Assembly: GCA_035079385.1 (NCBI GenBank)
Contig: JAVHKY010000055.1
Location: 744,001-808,000 of the forward strand
Source: Aspidiotus rigidus
Taxonomy: Eukaryota > Arthropoda > Insecta > Hemiptera > Diaspididae
Reading direction: 5' to 3'
Length of the DNA: 64,000 bases
The notes beneath the pieces were generated by a model. That model made no database searches. It was not told the origin of the DNA and was given only the letters and a program-made list of their open reading frames with translations. Below are positions 39,551-51,766 of this stretch, piece after piece (position 1 is the stretch's first letter; each line of letters opens with the position of its first letter). Made by a program: the position numbers and the translations under genes.

Positions 39551-39852
39551 AGGGTTTGCAATATAACAGTTATATAACTGTTATACCCGATAACCGAAAC
39601 AAAAAAAGTTTGTTAACCGTTTGACCGATAACCGTTTCAAATTTTCAAGACCATTTGACCGATAACCGTTTACCGTTTCACAAATAAAACGGTTATTGCG
39701 GTTATAAAATGGTTATAACTGTTATAAAACGGTTATAACAGTTATGACCGATATTTTCTGGGAAATTTTCTGACCGTTTGACCTATAACCGTTTTAAATT
39801 TAGCGAGTCTTCTGACCAATAACCGTTATAAATCATTTAGGTTGCAAACCCT
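39551..39852. mobile_element. hAT-like MITE with AACCGTTAT repeats, copy 1
   Basis: Ends AGGGTTTGCAA and TTGCAAACCCT. The inside is built from reiterated AACCGTTATAACCG / GACCGATAACCG phrases. Related to 43066-43447. No clear target duplication here. Confidence 0.8.
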
Positions 39853-39969
39853 AAAAATGCTTCCTAAATTGTACTTTCGTGTTTTTGTAAGTTCAATTCT
39901 GTATTACCGTACTCTATTTATTTCCGTATTATTCGTTCTATTCCGTTCAAAAACTCAAGAACATTAAGT

Positions 39970-40018
39970 ATGTCAAACATGGACGTCGATTTAGAGAGAT
40001 TGACATTAATTCCGATTT
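39970..40018 (+). pseudogene. LEO1 exon 1 pseudo-copy
   Basis: Begins MSNMDVDLE like exon 1 of LEO1, then small indels shift the frame before the conserved CCGATTTGGTTAGT donor. No downstream LEO1 exons are present on this strand. Confidence 0.85.
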
Positions 40019-40298
40019 GGTTAGTCTGTTCAATTTATTAAATTTACGTTTAAAATTGTAATGAGCTCAGTTCTCCAATTTCCTCATTCCTTTCTGGCTG
40101 GCTTGGTAGTGATCAAATCGAAGCTTTGTACATACTAAATTAAACAAGAGTTCACAAATTAAATGTATTCTAATATAATATTAGTTCTAATTCTAAATTA
40201 CTAACATTCATACAATACTGACGGTAGAATTTTCTTTCTGCCGTAAAGCCAGCCGAGAATTAACTTTCAACGACCGAAGATTATCCCTTATTTCCTTA

Positions 40299-40466
40299 GG
40301 TGTCCGCTACAATGAAACAAAGTTGGCAACGAGCAACGCGCAACGAGCAATTTTGAAACGGTAGTCGTAGTGGTGTGTAAAAAACAAGCAACCGAATCAA
40401 ACTAATTTGTTTCGGTTGCCCGTTGCTCGTTCACGTTGCTCAGTTTGTTTCATTGTAGCGGACCCC
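40299..40466. mobile_element. 168-bp MITE with TTA target duplication
   Basis: Inverted ends GGTGTCCGCTACAATGAAAC and its reverse complement (two mismatches), flanked by TTA (40296-40298, 40467-40469). Inner arms repeat GCAACGAGCAACG. A 3-bp TTA duplication suggests the PIF/Harbinger group. Confidence 0.82.
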
Positions 40467-40469
40467 TTA

Positions 40470-41740
40470 GTACCATATAGGATATAGACCAACCATACTA
40501 CAAAAATCATGACGCCTATAGACGTGATAACGTTTAACATTGTATTTTTATCCCATCATCCCAATTTTCATAGTTGTGTCATAGTACTGGTATGTGTATG
40601 TGTGTATTTTTATTCCATTATCCCAATTTTCTTATCACATCTCTGCATCAAATTGACAACATTGTTCTTATGGCCGATGGTTGGTCTATTGGGATTTAAA
40701 CTTACAGTTGGGTAGTTGGTAGCCCTGCTGATACTCACCCTTTCGTTCAATGCTTTTAAGTGAAGAAATTTCACGTACCATAATTAATAGGATATCATTT
40801 TTTAAAGCGAATATAAGCATAAATTTTGTAGTCTGTATCATCAACATGAAATACAAAAAAAATTGTAGCAATAAATGATATATTGAAAAAATAACAGTTG
40901 ATTGAAAATCAATAAATTCTCTGATTCACCCTCTCAGTATAGCGCTCTATAATGTAGGTTTAAACCCCAATATCATTGACTATACATACTTAGTAAGCGA
41001 AGTATGTATAGTCAATGCCAATATCCTATATGCGGCTAAGCCTGCGGCGCCAGACAGACATCGCGCTTCGCGCTTGCTGTTTTATGATTACGGGCTCGCG
41101 CTTCGCGCTCGCATAGGGCACGCCGCCGACAGATTATCAGTTATCACTAAACTACCTACAGGACAGAGCGGATTTTATGTTTCACTAGCGTCTGTTGCGT
41201 AGCGACGACAACAGCCGCTAGCCAGGTGAGTACCAATTTTGGAATTCAAAAATAGTTTCTCTTCTTTAACAAATTTTCTGAAAAAAAAAAAAGACTTGAA
41301 ACAACGGGGAAATTCACTAACACAAAAAGAGACTATGTTCTGTTTACCGCCAAGAGGAGAGAAACTGTTCCTACGAAGAAATTTAGGTATTTTGTTTTGT
41401 GGATACTAAATTTCTTCTCTTCAAAAAAATAATCATAAAAACTTCCCTATTTTTTTAATACGCTGAGCTTCACATTTGTTGGTTTGCACATAAGGGCAGT
41501 ATGGGACCTGCGCCTCTTCTTATCTATTGATGGTGTATGTAGAACTATGGACTGCGACTGTCAATATGAGAGTATGATTACAATGCCTACACTGCATTTG
41601 TAACTCAGAACCTTTTTGAATGCAAATGGAAGCTCATGGTTAACAAATCCTTTAAAAAAAAAGTACTTCAGTGAGTTTCATTTAAAAATCAAAAAAATCT
41701 ATGACCCCATTATTCATTTAACCAATTGCTATAGTACTTT
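40470..41740. other. No gene; one perfect short hairpin
   Basis: 40976-41015 is TTGACTATACATACTT, an 8-base loop and the exact reverse complement. 41060-41115 has two CGCGCTTCGCGCT phrases. Otherwise AT-rich and unassigned. Confidence 0.6.
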
Positions 41741-42024
41741 ATAGTCGCATTCAAAAAAAAAAAAAAATATTGCTAGACCTTAACCAAACCCTATTTGAGA
41801 ATAAGTTGTACTTCAGTTGTATCTAAAAAAAAACATATTGCTAGACCTTATAACCAAACCCTATTTGAAAATAAGTTGTATTTCAGTCGCATTAAAAAAA
41901 AAACATATTGCTAGACCTTAACCAAACCCTATTTGAAAATGATTGGTACTTCAGTCGCATTAAAAAAAAAAAAAAAAAAACATTGCCCACTTCAACCAAA
42001 CCCTATTTTAAATGAGTTCTACTT
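41741..42024 (+). repeat. Tandem repeat, about 70-bp unit, four copies
   Basis: Each unit holds TTCAGTCGCATTAAAAAA, CATATTGCTAGACCTTA and ACCAAACCCTATTTGA. Spacing between units is 68-75 bp; the A run varies in length. Confidence 0.92.
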
Positions 42025-42459
42025 CAATTGCATATAATAATATATATTTGAAAAAAAATTGAGACTATTAAACTAAAATTGACAGTAGGCCTAGGTATCC
42101 ATTCATCAATCTCCCCTGTATCTATACAGAATTACAAATTCTTCACAAAAATACATGATATTTTGTTTTCTATTTCAGTAGGCCGGATTATTCGCGCTGA
42201 CGCGTCTAATGGCTCATTCTTGTTGAATGAGGTCTTCATTCTCCTGAAACAAATAAAATTATCACAACCGGGTACATAATTCAGAGTGTGCAAGCAACAA
42301 CAACAACAAAGATTTTTTAGTTTTGCAATATTTCCTAAAAATACATTTATCTGAAAGGAAATTTTATGCTCTTCAAACTTTGTTCTCTACATTGTTTCTT
42401 TAAATTCAGTGTTACCAAGAAATTCACGAAAAACTGTAAAACTATATAGGCCTACTCAA

Positions 42460-42944
42460 AATCTGCCGCGTACAAAGTTAAATTGATGTATATCCATTTT
42501 ATGAGATTACCTAATGGTATCTTTTGCGTAACAAATGTTTAAGTGTGTGTAGTCGGCTTGTAGTCAGTTTATATGTGTGCATGGCGATTCCTTTGTCCGC
42601 AAATATTTTCAAGTGCTTTAATTTAACAAAGTTTTGATGATTTCCTACTCAATTTTCAACAAGGAATCCGAAAATCAAATCAGATTTTCCCGACTCGGCC
42701 TGGTTTTTGAGATAATGGAGATACGTCAAAAGCATAAATCTATCAAATTGACGTAACTCCATTTCTCAAAAACCAGATTGAATTAGGAAAATCCAACGTT
42801 ATTTTCGAATTCCTCGTTGAAAATTAGTGCAAAATCTTCAGAAGAAATTGATTGAAGTCCATTTTTATCATCGAGGAAAGATTATTCAGTTACCCAGGTC
42901 AACGTTCTGGATATTTGTCAATTTAACTTTGTAGGGCAGAGATG
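42460..42944. mobile_element. 485-bp foldback element, hAT-like
   Basis: Ends ATCTGCCGCGTACAAAGTTA and the inverse of CATCTCTGCCCTACAAAGTT. TACTCAAA (42452-42459) and TACTCAAT (42945-42952) look like an 8-bp target duplication with one change. An inner palindrome (GAAAATC, CTGGTTTTTGAGA, TGGAG-TACGTCAA) lies around 42755. Confidence 0.75.
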
Positions 42945-43065
42945 TACTCAATCACCCTTTCCTCATCAGTACTTTTTCATGTATGTGACCTGTCACAAGA
43001 AAACCCCCCTTAGCGTCCCAAAAATCATTTTTGAGGACGTGATTTACAACCATATTGAAATAATT

Positions 43066-43447
43066 CAGGGCTTGCACAATAACAGTTATTTTTGGGTTAA
43101 CTGTTATAACCGAAATGAAAATATCAATTTTGACCGATTGACCGTTAACCGTTATAATTGAGGATCGATCTTGACCGATTGACCGTTAACCGTTATTTTT
43201 TCGGTTATAACTGTCATTTGACCAAAAATTCTAGGTCTTCTAACAACGTTAACCGAAAATTTTAGGACTTTGACCGAAATATTTTTCAACATTTAACAGT
43301 TATTGGTCAAAATACAGCTTGACCGATAACCCATAACCAAAAAAATTGGGAGGATCATTTTGACCGATAACCGATAACCAAAAAAATTTGTGAGTTCATT
43401 TGACCAATAACCGTTAACCGTTGAAAAAATTTCGGTCGCAAGCCCTG
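43066..43447. mobile_element. hAT-like MITE with AACCGTTAT repeats, copy 2
   Basis: CAGGGCTTGCA and inverse GCAAGCCCTG ends, flanked by a perfect 8-bp duplication AAATAATT (43058-43065 and 43448-43455), as for hAT elements. The interior is mostly GACCGATAACCGTTAACCG-like reiteration. Confidence 0.9.
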
Positions 43448-43455
43448 AAATAATT

Positions 43456-44552
43456 GAATAATAGTGTACATTGAATTTATGTACTTACTTCATTGATATC
43501 CATATCAATAGGTAAAGGTACAACGGGTGGAGGTACTACAGGTAGAGGTAGTACCAGTGGTACTATCACATTCCAAATTGCTCCTACTTGAGGCTATTGT
43601 CAAACTGAAGTGTGTTGGGATACAAACTGAAGTGGCAATACACAGAACTGCACAATGCAAACAAGACAATTACAGGTGCAATACCTACAAAACAAGATAA
43701 TCAACGTCTCTTATAATATACAAACCTAATTTTTGATCAGCAATTGCCTCAGGAATATCTTCAATCTTGAATATTCAACTAATACAACGTAAATCAGCAT
43801 TTGAATCAACGCAATTCAACTAATACAATGTAAAACAGCATTGGAATCAACGCAAAAATCACGGAATTCAGTAATCTTCAATCTTGAACTATTCAACTAA
43901 TTTAACCTCTAACAGCATTCGAATCAACGCAAAAATCACGGAATTGAATATTTGAATTTGATGCATCGATAGTACGGCGACAATAATATGCTTTCATCTG
44001 AATTGCAAACAGCCTGTAGATGCAGTGCCTGTTAACTGTGTTAACATCAGTTCGTCAATGTCCGATTATTGCCGAACAGATCCTACGCGACAACGAAGTG
44101 TGACAAGAAATTCGTTGTCCGTACCAATCCCTACCAAAGTTAGCTCGCGCTGCGCGCTTCGCTTTTATCGTAGGAGCGTGACGTGAGCGTGACACCAAAT
44201 TCGATAGTGACAAGAATTTCGTTGTCGTACCAAACTTAGCTCGGCGCTTTATTATAGTAGATGAGAGCTCATGTTTTCCCACTTGCCACCCAGTTCACTG
44301 TTCCCACCAGTAACACTAACACATACGCAATTCCAAACTCAATCAACAAACAGCCCACTACCATTACATTTTTCAGAATTTCTTTAAAACTTCACTGAAT
44401 ATCACGACAGCCATATCTAACCACTTTCTCTAGTGATAAAATTCTACTGGAACTGGACTCGATTGATGAGTAAATTAATTAGCGTAACATCGCGATCATA
44501 AAAATTTCAATCGTCAAAATACTAAAATTGTTATTAATAATTGTGTTATTGA
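43456..44552. other. No supported gene
   Basis: Contains short direct repeats (GGAGGTAC-ACAGGTAGAGG near 43530; ATTCAACTAATACAA-GTAAA-CAGCATT near 43775-43930). Nothing coding. Confidence 0.5.
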
Positions 44553-46147
44553 TGTTAGGCGCAGAAAGCGAAAACGGCTATTGAGCAAAAGGAAGAACCA
44601 AAACGCGTTTTGTTCTTGTAATAGCACTGAAATCGTCCACAACGAGTTAAGTTGAAGAAAAATTATCCAAAACGCATTGTCTTGTGTCGGAGGAGACACA
44701 ACGCGTTGTGGTAGGAAAGCAAAGAGCTGGAATGGGTTATGGAAAGAAAGAATGCAAGAATGCATTTATGGTGCGAACTAATTTAATGTCAAATATTACG
44801 AAAGAAAATGCCAGAATGCATTTTCCGAACAAAATACAAATATAATCAATTGAATGTAAAATATTATGAAAAAAAAAAAAATGAACTAATCTGGAAAGAA
44901 CCGTAACCCGTTTACTTATTCTTACAGGCCGAATTGTTGTGACATTTAGAATTACACAGAACGCCACTTTTTTTACATTTACACTTTTTATCAATACAAT
45001 ATCTTTGACATGTGCAATGAACGAAACCTTGTTGGCTACCAGACGATAGTATGGAAGCAGACCGCAGAGATATTGACCTATCAGGAATATCGGTGAGAGT
45101 AACGAAGTTGCAGTCGGCAGCAGTGATTTCATTTCGAGCGTACAGGCGATCAATAATACCCTCCTTCATACCCAACTGATACACACTGGAAGAATTCACG
45201 CCAATGACAACTGCTAGAACATTTCTGGGGGCGAGACGACCACGGTCTACATCTGGAACGCAAATCACAGTATTCTGACCAGCGACAATCGGTGGAAGTT
45301 TAGCATTCGATAGCTTCAGTATTCTTTCAGCTTGCTCTTGTACGTAGTGCTATTTTGGCGCCTTCCTGTTGACTTTTAATGTCATTCTTTCGTTTGCAAA
45401 GACAAATGAGTTCTTCATCCACTTATTCGCCACACTGCGTGTACAAATGTGTTCATTACAAGACAAACAAACTTTCGGATTGATCATACTCTTCTCGCAG
45501 ATTGAGCAAAGAACGTCTGTTGCAGTTACTTCACCCGGCTCTTCGTCGCAATCACTCACATTATTGTTGGTGTCATTGTGTGTTTCCAGTACTTGTTGGA
45601 GTTCTTTTTCTGTGGTTATGGACTTGTACATATCTTCTCTCAATTCCGTGTCCGCCAGTCCTATCCTTTGCGCACTACCAAACATAGCCTCATAGGGACA
45701 GAGCTTCAATGACTTCTCGTAGAATGGCATCGTATTTCTTCACGTCAAGCAATACACTTCGATCGCTTGCTTCACCACATAAATCCTGAACTTTTTTTTG
45801 TCGAAGACACTTCATAAAACACTTTCATTCGACATGATGTAATCGCAGTAATTCGATAACTGACTCGTGCTTGCAAAGAAATTATTCACATACTGTACGT
45901 AGGTATATACACTATACAGGTGCGTACGTGTTGTGGTACTTCTTCGTGACAGCACGCGTTGACATTACTTCCTACCCATCCTTTCACATCACAACGCATT
46001 CTGCGCGTTTTTTACGTTCCTTCATTTCCACGACGCGTTTTGGTTGCTTCAAATTGACCAGAAGGCGATTGGTCTATCATCAATTGGCTCAACGCGTTGT
46101 GGTTCTTTTTTTTGCTCAGTGGCCGTTTTCGCTTTCTGCGCCTAACA
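44553..46147 (-). mobile_element. Ginger/KRBA2-like DNA transposon
   Basis: Inverted ends TGTTAGGCGCAGAAAGCGAA at 44553 (interval start is approximate by a base or two) and its reverse complement ending at 46147, continuing with AAACGGC and TGAGCAAAA. Both subterminal regions carry ACGCGTT palindromes (AAAACGCGTTTTG, ACAACGCGTTGTGG). It encodes the C-terminal half of an integrase on the minus strand. No clear target duplication was found. Confidence 0.88.
44912..45730 (-). pseudogene. Integrase C-terminal part (Ginger/KRBA2-like)
   Basis: Upstream frame: SLKLCPYEAMFGSAQRIGLA, the end of a retroviral-type integrase core, then a C-X2-C finger region (VLCSICEKSMINPKVCLSCN). The second frame reads ICVPDVDRGRLAPRNVLAVV and CTCQRYCIDKKCKCKKSGVL, CNSKCH. 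The core DDE residues are not present, and a frameshift or stop separates the parts at 45270-45350. Confidence 0.78.
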
Positions 46148-46365
46148 AGCTGATTGAGGGAAACGCGAAATATTTCATATTAGAACGACCGAACCTTTTA
46201 TTAATACGAATTTAATATACATACCTAACTTACTTTGATTACTTCTTAATTACCGTACTCATTCTTGATTTAATAGTTGAGTGCCACCCAAGTCCCTCCC
46301 TGTGTAGAGGAGACAATGGAATGTATGTATAATACATCGCATTTTAAGGAATAATAATTGAAACT

Positions 46366-46733
46366 AGCAATTGAAGAAAAAGGTGCAGATACCGGTACCT
46401 AATCAATTGGTATAGTACAGCTATCGGTGTATAAATACATAATAATGCAAGTTTAATCGTAGACACAACATCCGCGAAATCGTGGAATTCGGACGGTGTA
46501 ATACAATACTCACATGTAAAATGTAAACAATAATATATTTCGTAGACGTAAATAATATCTTCTTTGTAGACTAAACATCCGCAAGTTAAGACCTGCTCAT
46601 TCGCAAAGTGGAGTACCTACCGTTAATCGTACTAGCTCGCAGTGACGAGTCGAAAATTCCAACAATGTTTAGGCTATAAGTGTATTCAATTTTGACACAA
46701 CTGTGGCGTTCGACAGAGTCGAGCGTCACCATG
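46366..46733 (+). repeat. GCGTCACA repeat family, copy 2
   Basis: Starts AGCAATTGAAG, contains TAGACACAACATCCGCG, GTAGACTAAACATCCGC, ACCGTTAATCG, ACTGTGGCGTTCGAC and ends GTCGAGCGTCACC. Confidence 0.65.
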
Positions 46734-48330
46734 AACTACAAGTATTATAATCAAGTAGAAGTATTCTCGACGCTGAATACAACGCCATTTGCGGTTTTCT
46801 GATATCTCCTCTCTGGAGGTATAAACTGTGCTTGTCGCGTCAACGAAGCGTGAAAACTAAACATAAGTATTGCACACTAATGAAAGGTAATATCAAAAAA
46901 TGGTAACCTACCAGGAAAAATTCATTCCATATGGGTGACATTTTGGTAAATTCTTGACAGAACGACTGACCCCACATGCCCTCCCATAAAACAGGTTCCC
47001 TGTTAAAATGACAATATTGTACTATTCGGTGCAAAAATGGTAGTGTAATGGCATTGACCACTTTTTTTCCAGTGGGAATCAGTGTCACAAATACTTGGTA
47101 GAAATATCTTCGATAGTTCATGTTCATTACAAGAGTTTGAAATTTGTTTATGCGTGTTAAGTTCCTTAGAATAAAATTTTTGATGTATGTCGAAAATAGC
47201 GACCACTAACGTCACTATTTGGACTTTCGATCAAGCTATCGAAATTAAACTATCGAGGCTTTTGAAACCTCCACCCATGACGTCACATCACGCAAAATCA
47301 CAAACCTCGCTCTGACAACCTGAAAAGTTTGTTGACAAGCAAGGATAAGTGAATTGAGCGAAATCACGCTATTCTGTCTACCGTTGTTATAGTGTGAACA
47401 TTGTGAACATTGCGTCGTGTAGTTAATTAGACATTTAATAATTACTAGTATAATATTTGTGGTCCGTGTGAATTGAAGATGGAAGACGAAATCTCAAAGG
47501 TCAATTTTCTAATGATAGCTTCTCCGGAAGCGTTGTCTTGATCCGTCTTCATCTGAGTTAGCTCCACAATGGTTTTCACTCGATCTTTCACTCTTTCCTT
47601 AGTTTTATCTTGTACTTTTATAAGATGATTTACTGGAATTCTGACTCTATATGACTAACGGTAACTCCTTTCTTTCTGTTGCCGTTAGGTAAGACGGAAG
47701 CCGACGCCGAAGGAAAATAATCATAATTATCTACAATACAAGAGCGAAGACGTCATCATATAATTTTGCTCGCTGTGTTCCTCTATTTTTATGTCACTTA
47801 GAAGTGTTTATCGTTTTCCTTTTCTCTAATAAATGCATCCAGCCATTTAGAATGTTTCCTTTCACTATAGAAGTAGAGTTAGCTACCCTACTGGAAATTC
47901 CCGGCGTAAGTCCACGTGACGACTTGTGTCGGTTGTTTTGTGTACAATGGTTCGAGAGTCTGGAATGTTACATACGTGTCCGCCTTCTGGAGTGATCAAA
48001 CTTTGTTTACGGTGCCATTTCGCTTCAAGTGGCGCTACAATCGCGATACTCTAATTGAACCGGTAGTATTGAAGCACGCAGTTTCAAGCTATGCTCGCTT
48101 CTCCAAATTTATTATTTGTCCTATTCTTCATCAAACTAGGCCGGTCATATCGATCTTCTCCTTTCGATGTTAGTTTGATTATTTCTGGTAAGAATATCCG
48201 ACAATGTATGTAATTTATACTTTGCAGGCAAAAGCGTTCAAGCTCACTCAAACTTATCTTTCCTTCGTTCACCCACCCACATTTTTTAGTAAATGGTATG
48301 CCCTCAAATAGAGATTTTTTCACAGTGGGT
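46734..48330. other. No supported gene
   Basis: A possible tiny start exon (MEDEISK, 47479-47499) precedes a weak GTCAAT donor; I would not call it. The rest is unassigned. Confidence 0.35.
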
Positions 48331-50230
48331 CTCAAATATGTAGTTGATTTGAGGTGTCTCAGAAGATCGGAATATCATTTTCAATTTGATCATGGCTTCT
48401 TTCATTAAGATTTGAGGGTTAGACTAACGAGTGAACCAGGCTCAGGTGCGATATATTTTATTTTTGTTAATACGTTTGGAAAGGTTAAAACGTGAGGGAA
48501 GGAATGAGGGGTTGACTGATGGGTGATTGGTTTTTCTTTGGCTTCGACATCGATTTTTTTCGTTTTTCAGGATCTTTTTGTAGCTGGATTCCCAGATGAA
48601 GAATCTTGGGATGGAGTTTGCATAGAAAATGGTGATGAAAGCGTGAATACAATTCGTGAGTGCATGAGATGAATATCAGCTGGAGATAGTATTAGGAGAT
48701 GCCAGAAATTAGAGGTGATAAAGAATTGAGCCACTCAGCCTAATATACAGTATACTAAACTAATACTAGGCTAAGAATGACGCATAGAAAAAAGTGATTG
48801 TAAAGCTCTTTTTTTTAACAACTTTTCAAGCTCGAAAAGTGTAGTATTACGTCTGTAGCAAGATTGACAGGAGGAAAAAGCAGTCAACTTTCTGGATATA
48901 TTACTTTCAGCCTAAAAAAAAATCAGGTTTCTTTATTTAGGCTTAAATAATTTTTTTTGTCCGCGAATCTCCTTCAAAACTACAGGATGGATTTTTTCGA
49001 GACTTAGATAAGTTATAGTCTCATATCTGGAGATGGACACTAACAATTTTTTCGACGATTAATTGATAGTAATTCCTCAGCGCGTTTCCAATTGAGTTAA
49101 TACGATTCTGTATGTCACGCTTAATCATATTGGGAGTAATCGAAATGTAAATTTGCAAAGATCGCAGAAACAACTGTTATAGCCCCGTAGCAAGGTCGGC
49201 AGAGAGCGGGGGAGTCGATATTCTGGAGATGTTTCGAAGGTATTAGGTAAGTTTTAGCCTAAATTGAAATGAAATTCAGGTTTCCTTATTGGATTGTAGG
49301 TATTTTTACTCGGTTATCAGTTATGTGGCGTCATGGTGATAGAATTTATAAACTGAGTTTCATTGTTTACTAGCGGTTGGCGGCGCGCCAGCTGTTTGTT
49401 GAGTAAATATCTGTGTTTTGTAAATATTTGGATTTTAGCGGTAAAAGCTGGCTGTATTGCAGCAAAAACCGGACTAATTCACCAACATTTTGCCAGTCGC
49501 AATGATTAAGGAAATGGATGGTCAATAGGTAAAAAGCCTGCCATACCTCTGAAGGCTGAAGCATTACATCAGTCTGTTTAGCGGTATGAGGCGCACTCAG
49601 TCGTTTCCTATATGTGAAACCGGATGTAATTTTACAATTCTTTCTCAAACTCAGTATCTTTCCTTAGGTTGTTTCAAATTCTGACGACGATAACTGATGG
49701 CTCGCAGCTTATTTCATTAACTGCTCGGGATATTGTCTTCATTACGTGTGTTAATCGAGGCCAGCAGGAACCTGTTTTATGGGGGTTTCTTTGTTTGTAC
49801 TTTGAGTTTGAACTTGTAAGTCCATATACCTTCAAGTCCCCCCACCCTACCAGATACAGCTCAACGCTCGAAATTTTGCAAGTCTCTCTCCCGAAATTCT
49901 TTCAAATTCCACTCCTATCTCCTATAGCTCCGGGGTCGAACTCAATATTTGAAATTTTTACGTCTCGCTTCTATCATAATATCTTGGAGGTCAAAATTTT
50001 TCCCAGTCCCACATTTTGCCGTGGTAGACAGCGCCGTCATTTTTCTCCAATCTACCCCCTCCCCTCCATTAAATAGGTTACCCGTTGAAAACCAACCATA
50101 CTCCTAACACATTACATTATTCTGCTTGGACGCATAAGGCGCACGGTCGTTATGTAATTTATCTCTCAAACCCGGCACCTTATATCGGGTGATTTAAAAG
50201 TCTGACGATGATATTTACCAGATGTAGGTA
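48330..50230 (-). repeat. Composite interspersed repeat, copy B (inverse of 1-2330)
   Basis: Runs opposite to copy A with the same order: DLFVAGFPDEESWDGVCIEN frame (48568-48660), TCCGCGAATCTCC, CTCAGCGCGTTTCCAATTG, AAGATCGCAGAAACAACTGT, GAGGCCAGCAGGAACC-GTT and two CATTACAT-A-TCTG blocks about 545 bp apart (49560 and 50105). Confidence 0.75.
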
Positions 50231-51044
50231 CTTACTCTATCACAAAAGAAGAGCAAATTTTCAAGAAATTATTTTACATAAACGTCTCTTCTTAAAATCG
50301 AAAATTAGATTCATTGCAAAGGAAGCTACAATATAAAAATACGTAAAACTTGAATAGTAGTCTCTACAGATTCATCCAGAGGAACCGGTTTAAATGCTCT
50401 CTCTGTGTGAACACAATGATATTGAATACGCATCAGTCAAAATATCAATAGTTCCAAAATTTCCTGCTAGAAATCTGTGATTGGGCTCATTCAAAAGGAA
50501 ATTACGGGGGCTAAAATTTTTTTCCTCTTCAATTTTTCATAAAAATTAGTAAAACTCGAGTTGCCACGATGATTTAATTTTTAAAACTGCGCCGCTCAAC
50601 GTAGACCAAGAAATGAAGCCAGCATAAGCTACTCGTACCTCGCAGGCGAGCTAGTACCGCGGTCGGCGTCCTACTTTGACGATAGTTCTCGCTACTTGAA
50701 ACGCTTCGAACATAGAGATACATGAAACGCGTATTCGCAAATACTTTTCAAATACAAACAACAATCACAATAATAATGCTCTCAGATGAGAGGGAACGCA
50801 CAAGAAAATAACTCATTCTCATTATGATCTGATAATTGCTCTCGTGCTCAAATGAGATAAGGTAACACGTACTCTGACCTGCAGCGTGCAGCTAACAGTC
50901 AACTGATAACATGACGTATGTAAACAAACTGAAAATTGAAGGAGAAAAAAAAAGTGATTGTAAGGTGGTCTGCCGCAGCTTGCAGCTGTAGGCCGACCAC
51001 AAAAATAGGGCTGCCTGGACACCACGGTCAAAGCCTCCTATAGT

Positions 51045-51300
51045 TAGAAGCCATGAACGTAGAAAGGCAACAACGCATTCGGCCCACGCATTTACATGTA
51101 GAACACCTCTCTCATGAAAAAATCGAGTTGACCCTTATTTAAAGGAAATTTCACAAGCTACAACTTTTGTTCTTTTCGATTTTTTCAAAAACTTAATATT
51201 TTCTTAAGAAACAGACGCTCAAAGAGTTTCTCCCCATAAGAGCAATGTAAAAGTCGGCCCACGGTTGTGCAGTTGCCAATTTTACGTTCATGGCAGGCTT
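51045..51300. repeat. Small foldback repeat
   Basis: GCCATGAACGTAGAAAGGCAAC with CGGCCCACGCATTTAC is mirrored by GTAAAAGTCGGCCCAC and GCCAATTTTACGTTCATGGC. Related words occur at 15450-15500. The rest of 50231-51766 has nothing else supported. Confidence 0.6.
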
Positions 51301-51766
51301 TACCACGGTATAAGATGAAGAGGTAGTGACAGGAACGTATTCTGACTGTGGTAAACGCTGTCCGTGATTTTGTAGTAGTTCTGAACATCCCGAGCGCAGC
51401 GCTCGTGATGAAAGTGATGGGTAATGTACAGAGTCTTATGGGAACGCCGCTACTTTCAAAAAATTATTGCAGGATTAGGAATCAGCCGACGCATTTGATA
51501 TTTGGCATAAAAATACCATTTAATCTACTTTATAAAATTTTGAAAGAATCATCCTTCTAAGTAAATTCTTGGATTTTTTATAATCATTGGAAATTTCATC
51601 ATTACTATGGTACCAACGGTAACGTCTCGGCGCAGGTGGGGTGTAGAAGGAACAGGGAAACAGCCCGAGTGTTCGCTGCAAACCTAGCGGAAGTTTGTAT
51701 GTACAACTTCAGAACTGCGGACACAATTTTAGCGTTGTGTCATTACCTCTTCATCTTAAAATGTGC

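Larger units (their letters stand above)
39300..40255 (+). repeat. Inverted duplication arm 2 (LEO1 promoter and exon 1 copy)
   Basis: Inverse copy of 37077-37705, carrying a 302-bp insertion at 39551-39852. Oriented so that its promoter faces right, away from LEO1. Confidence 0.9.

Noticed and set aside
47479..47499. Seven-codon start exon MEDEISK
   Set aside because: Too short, with a weak donor and no partner exon found.
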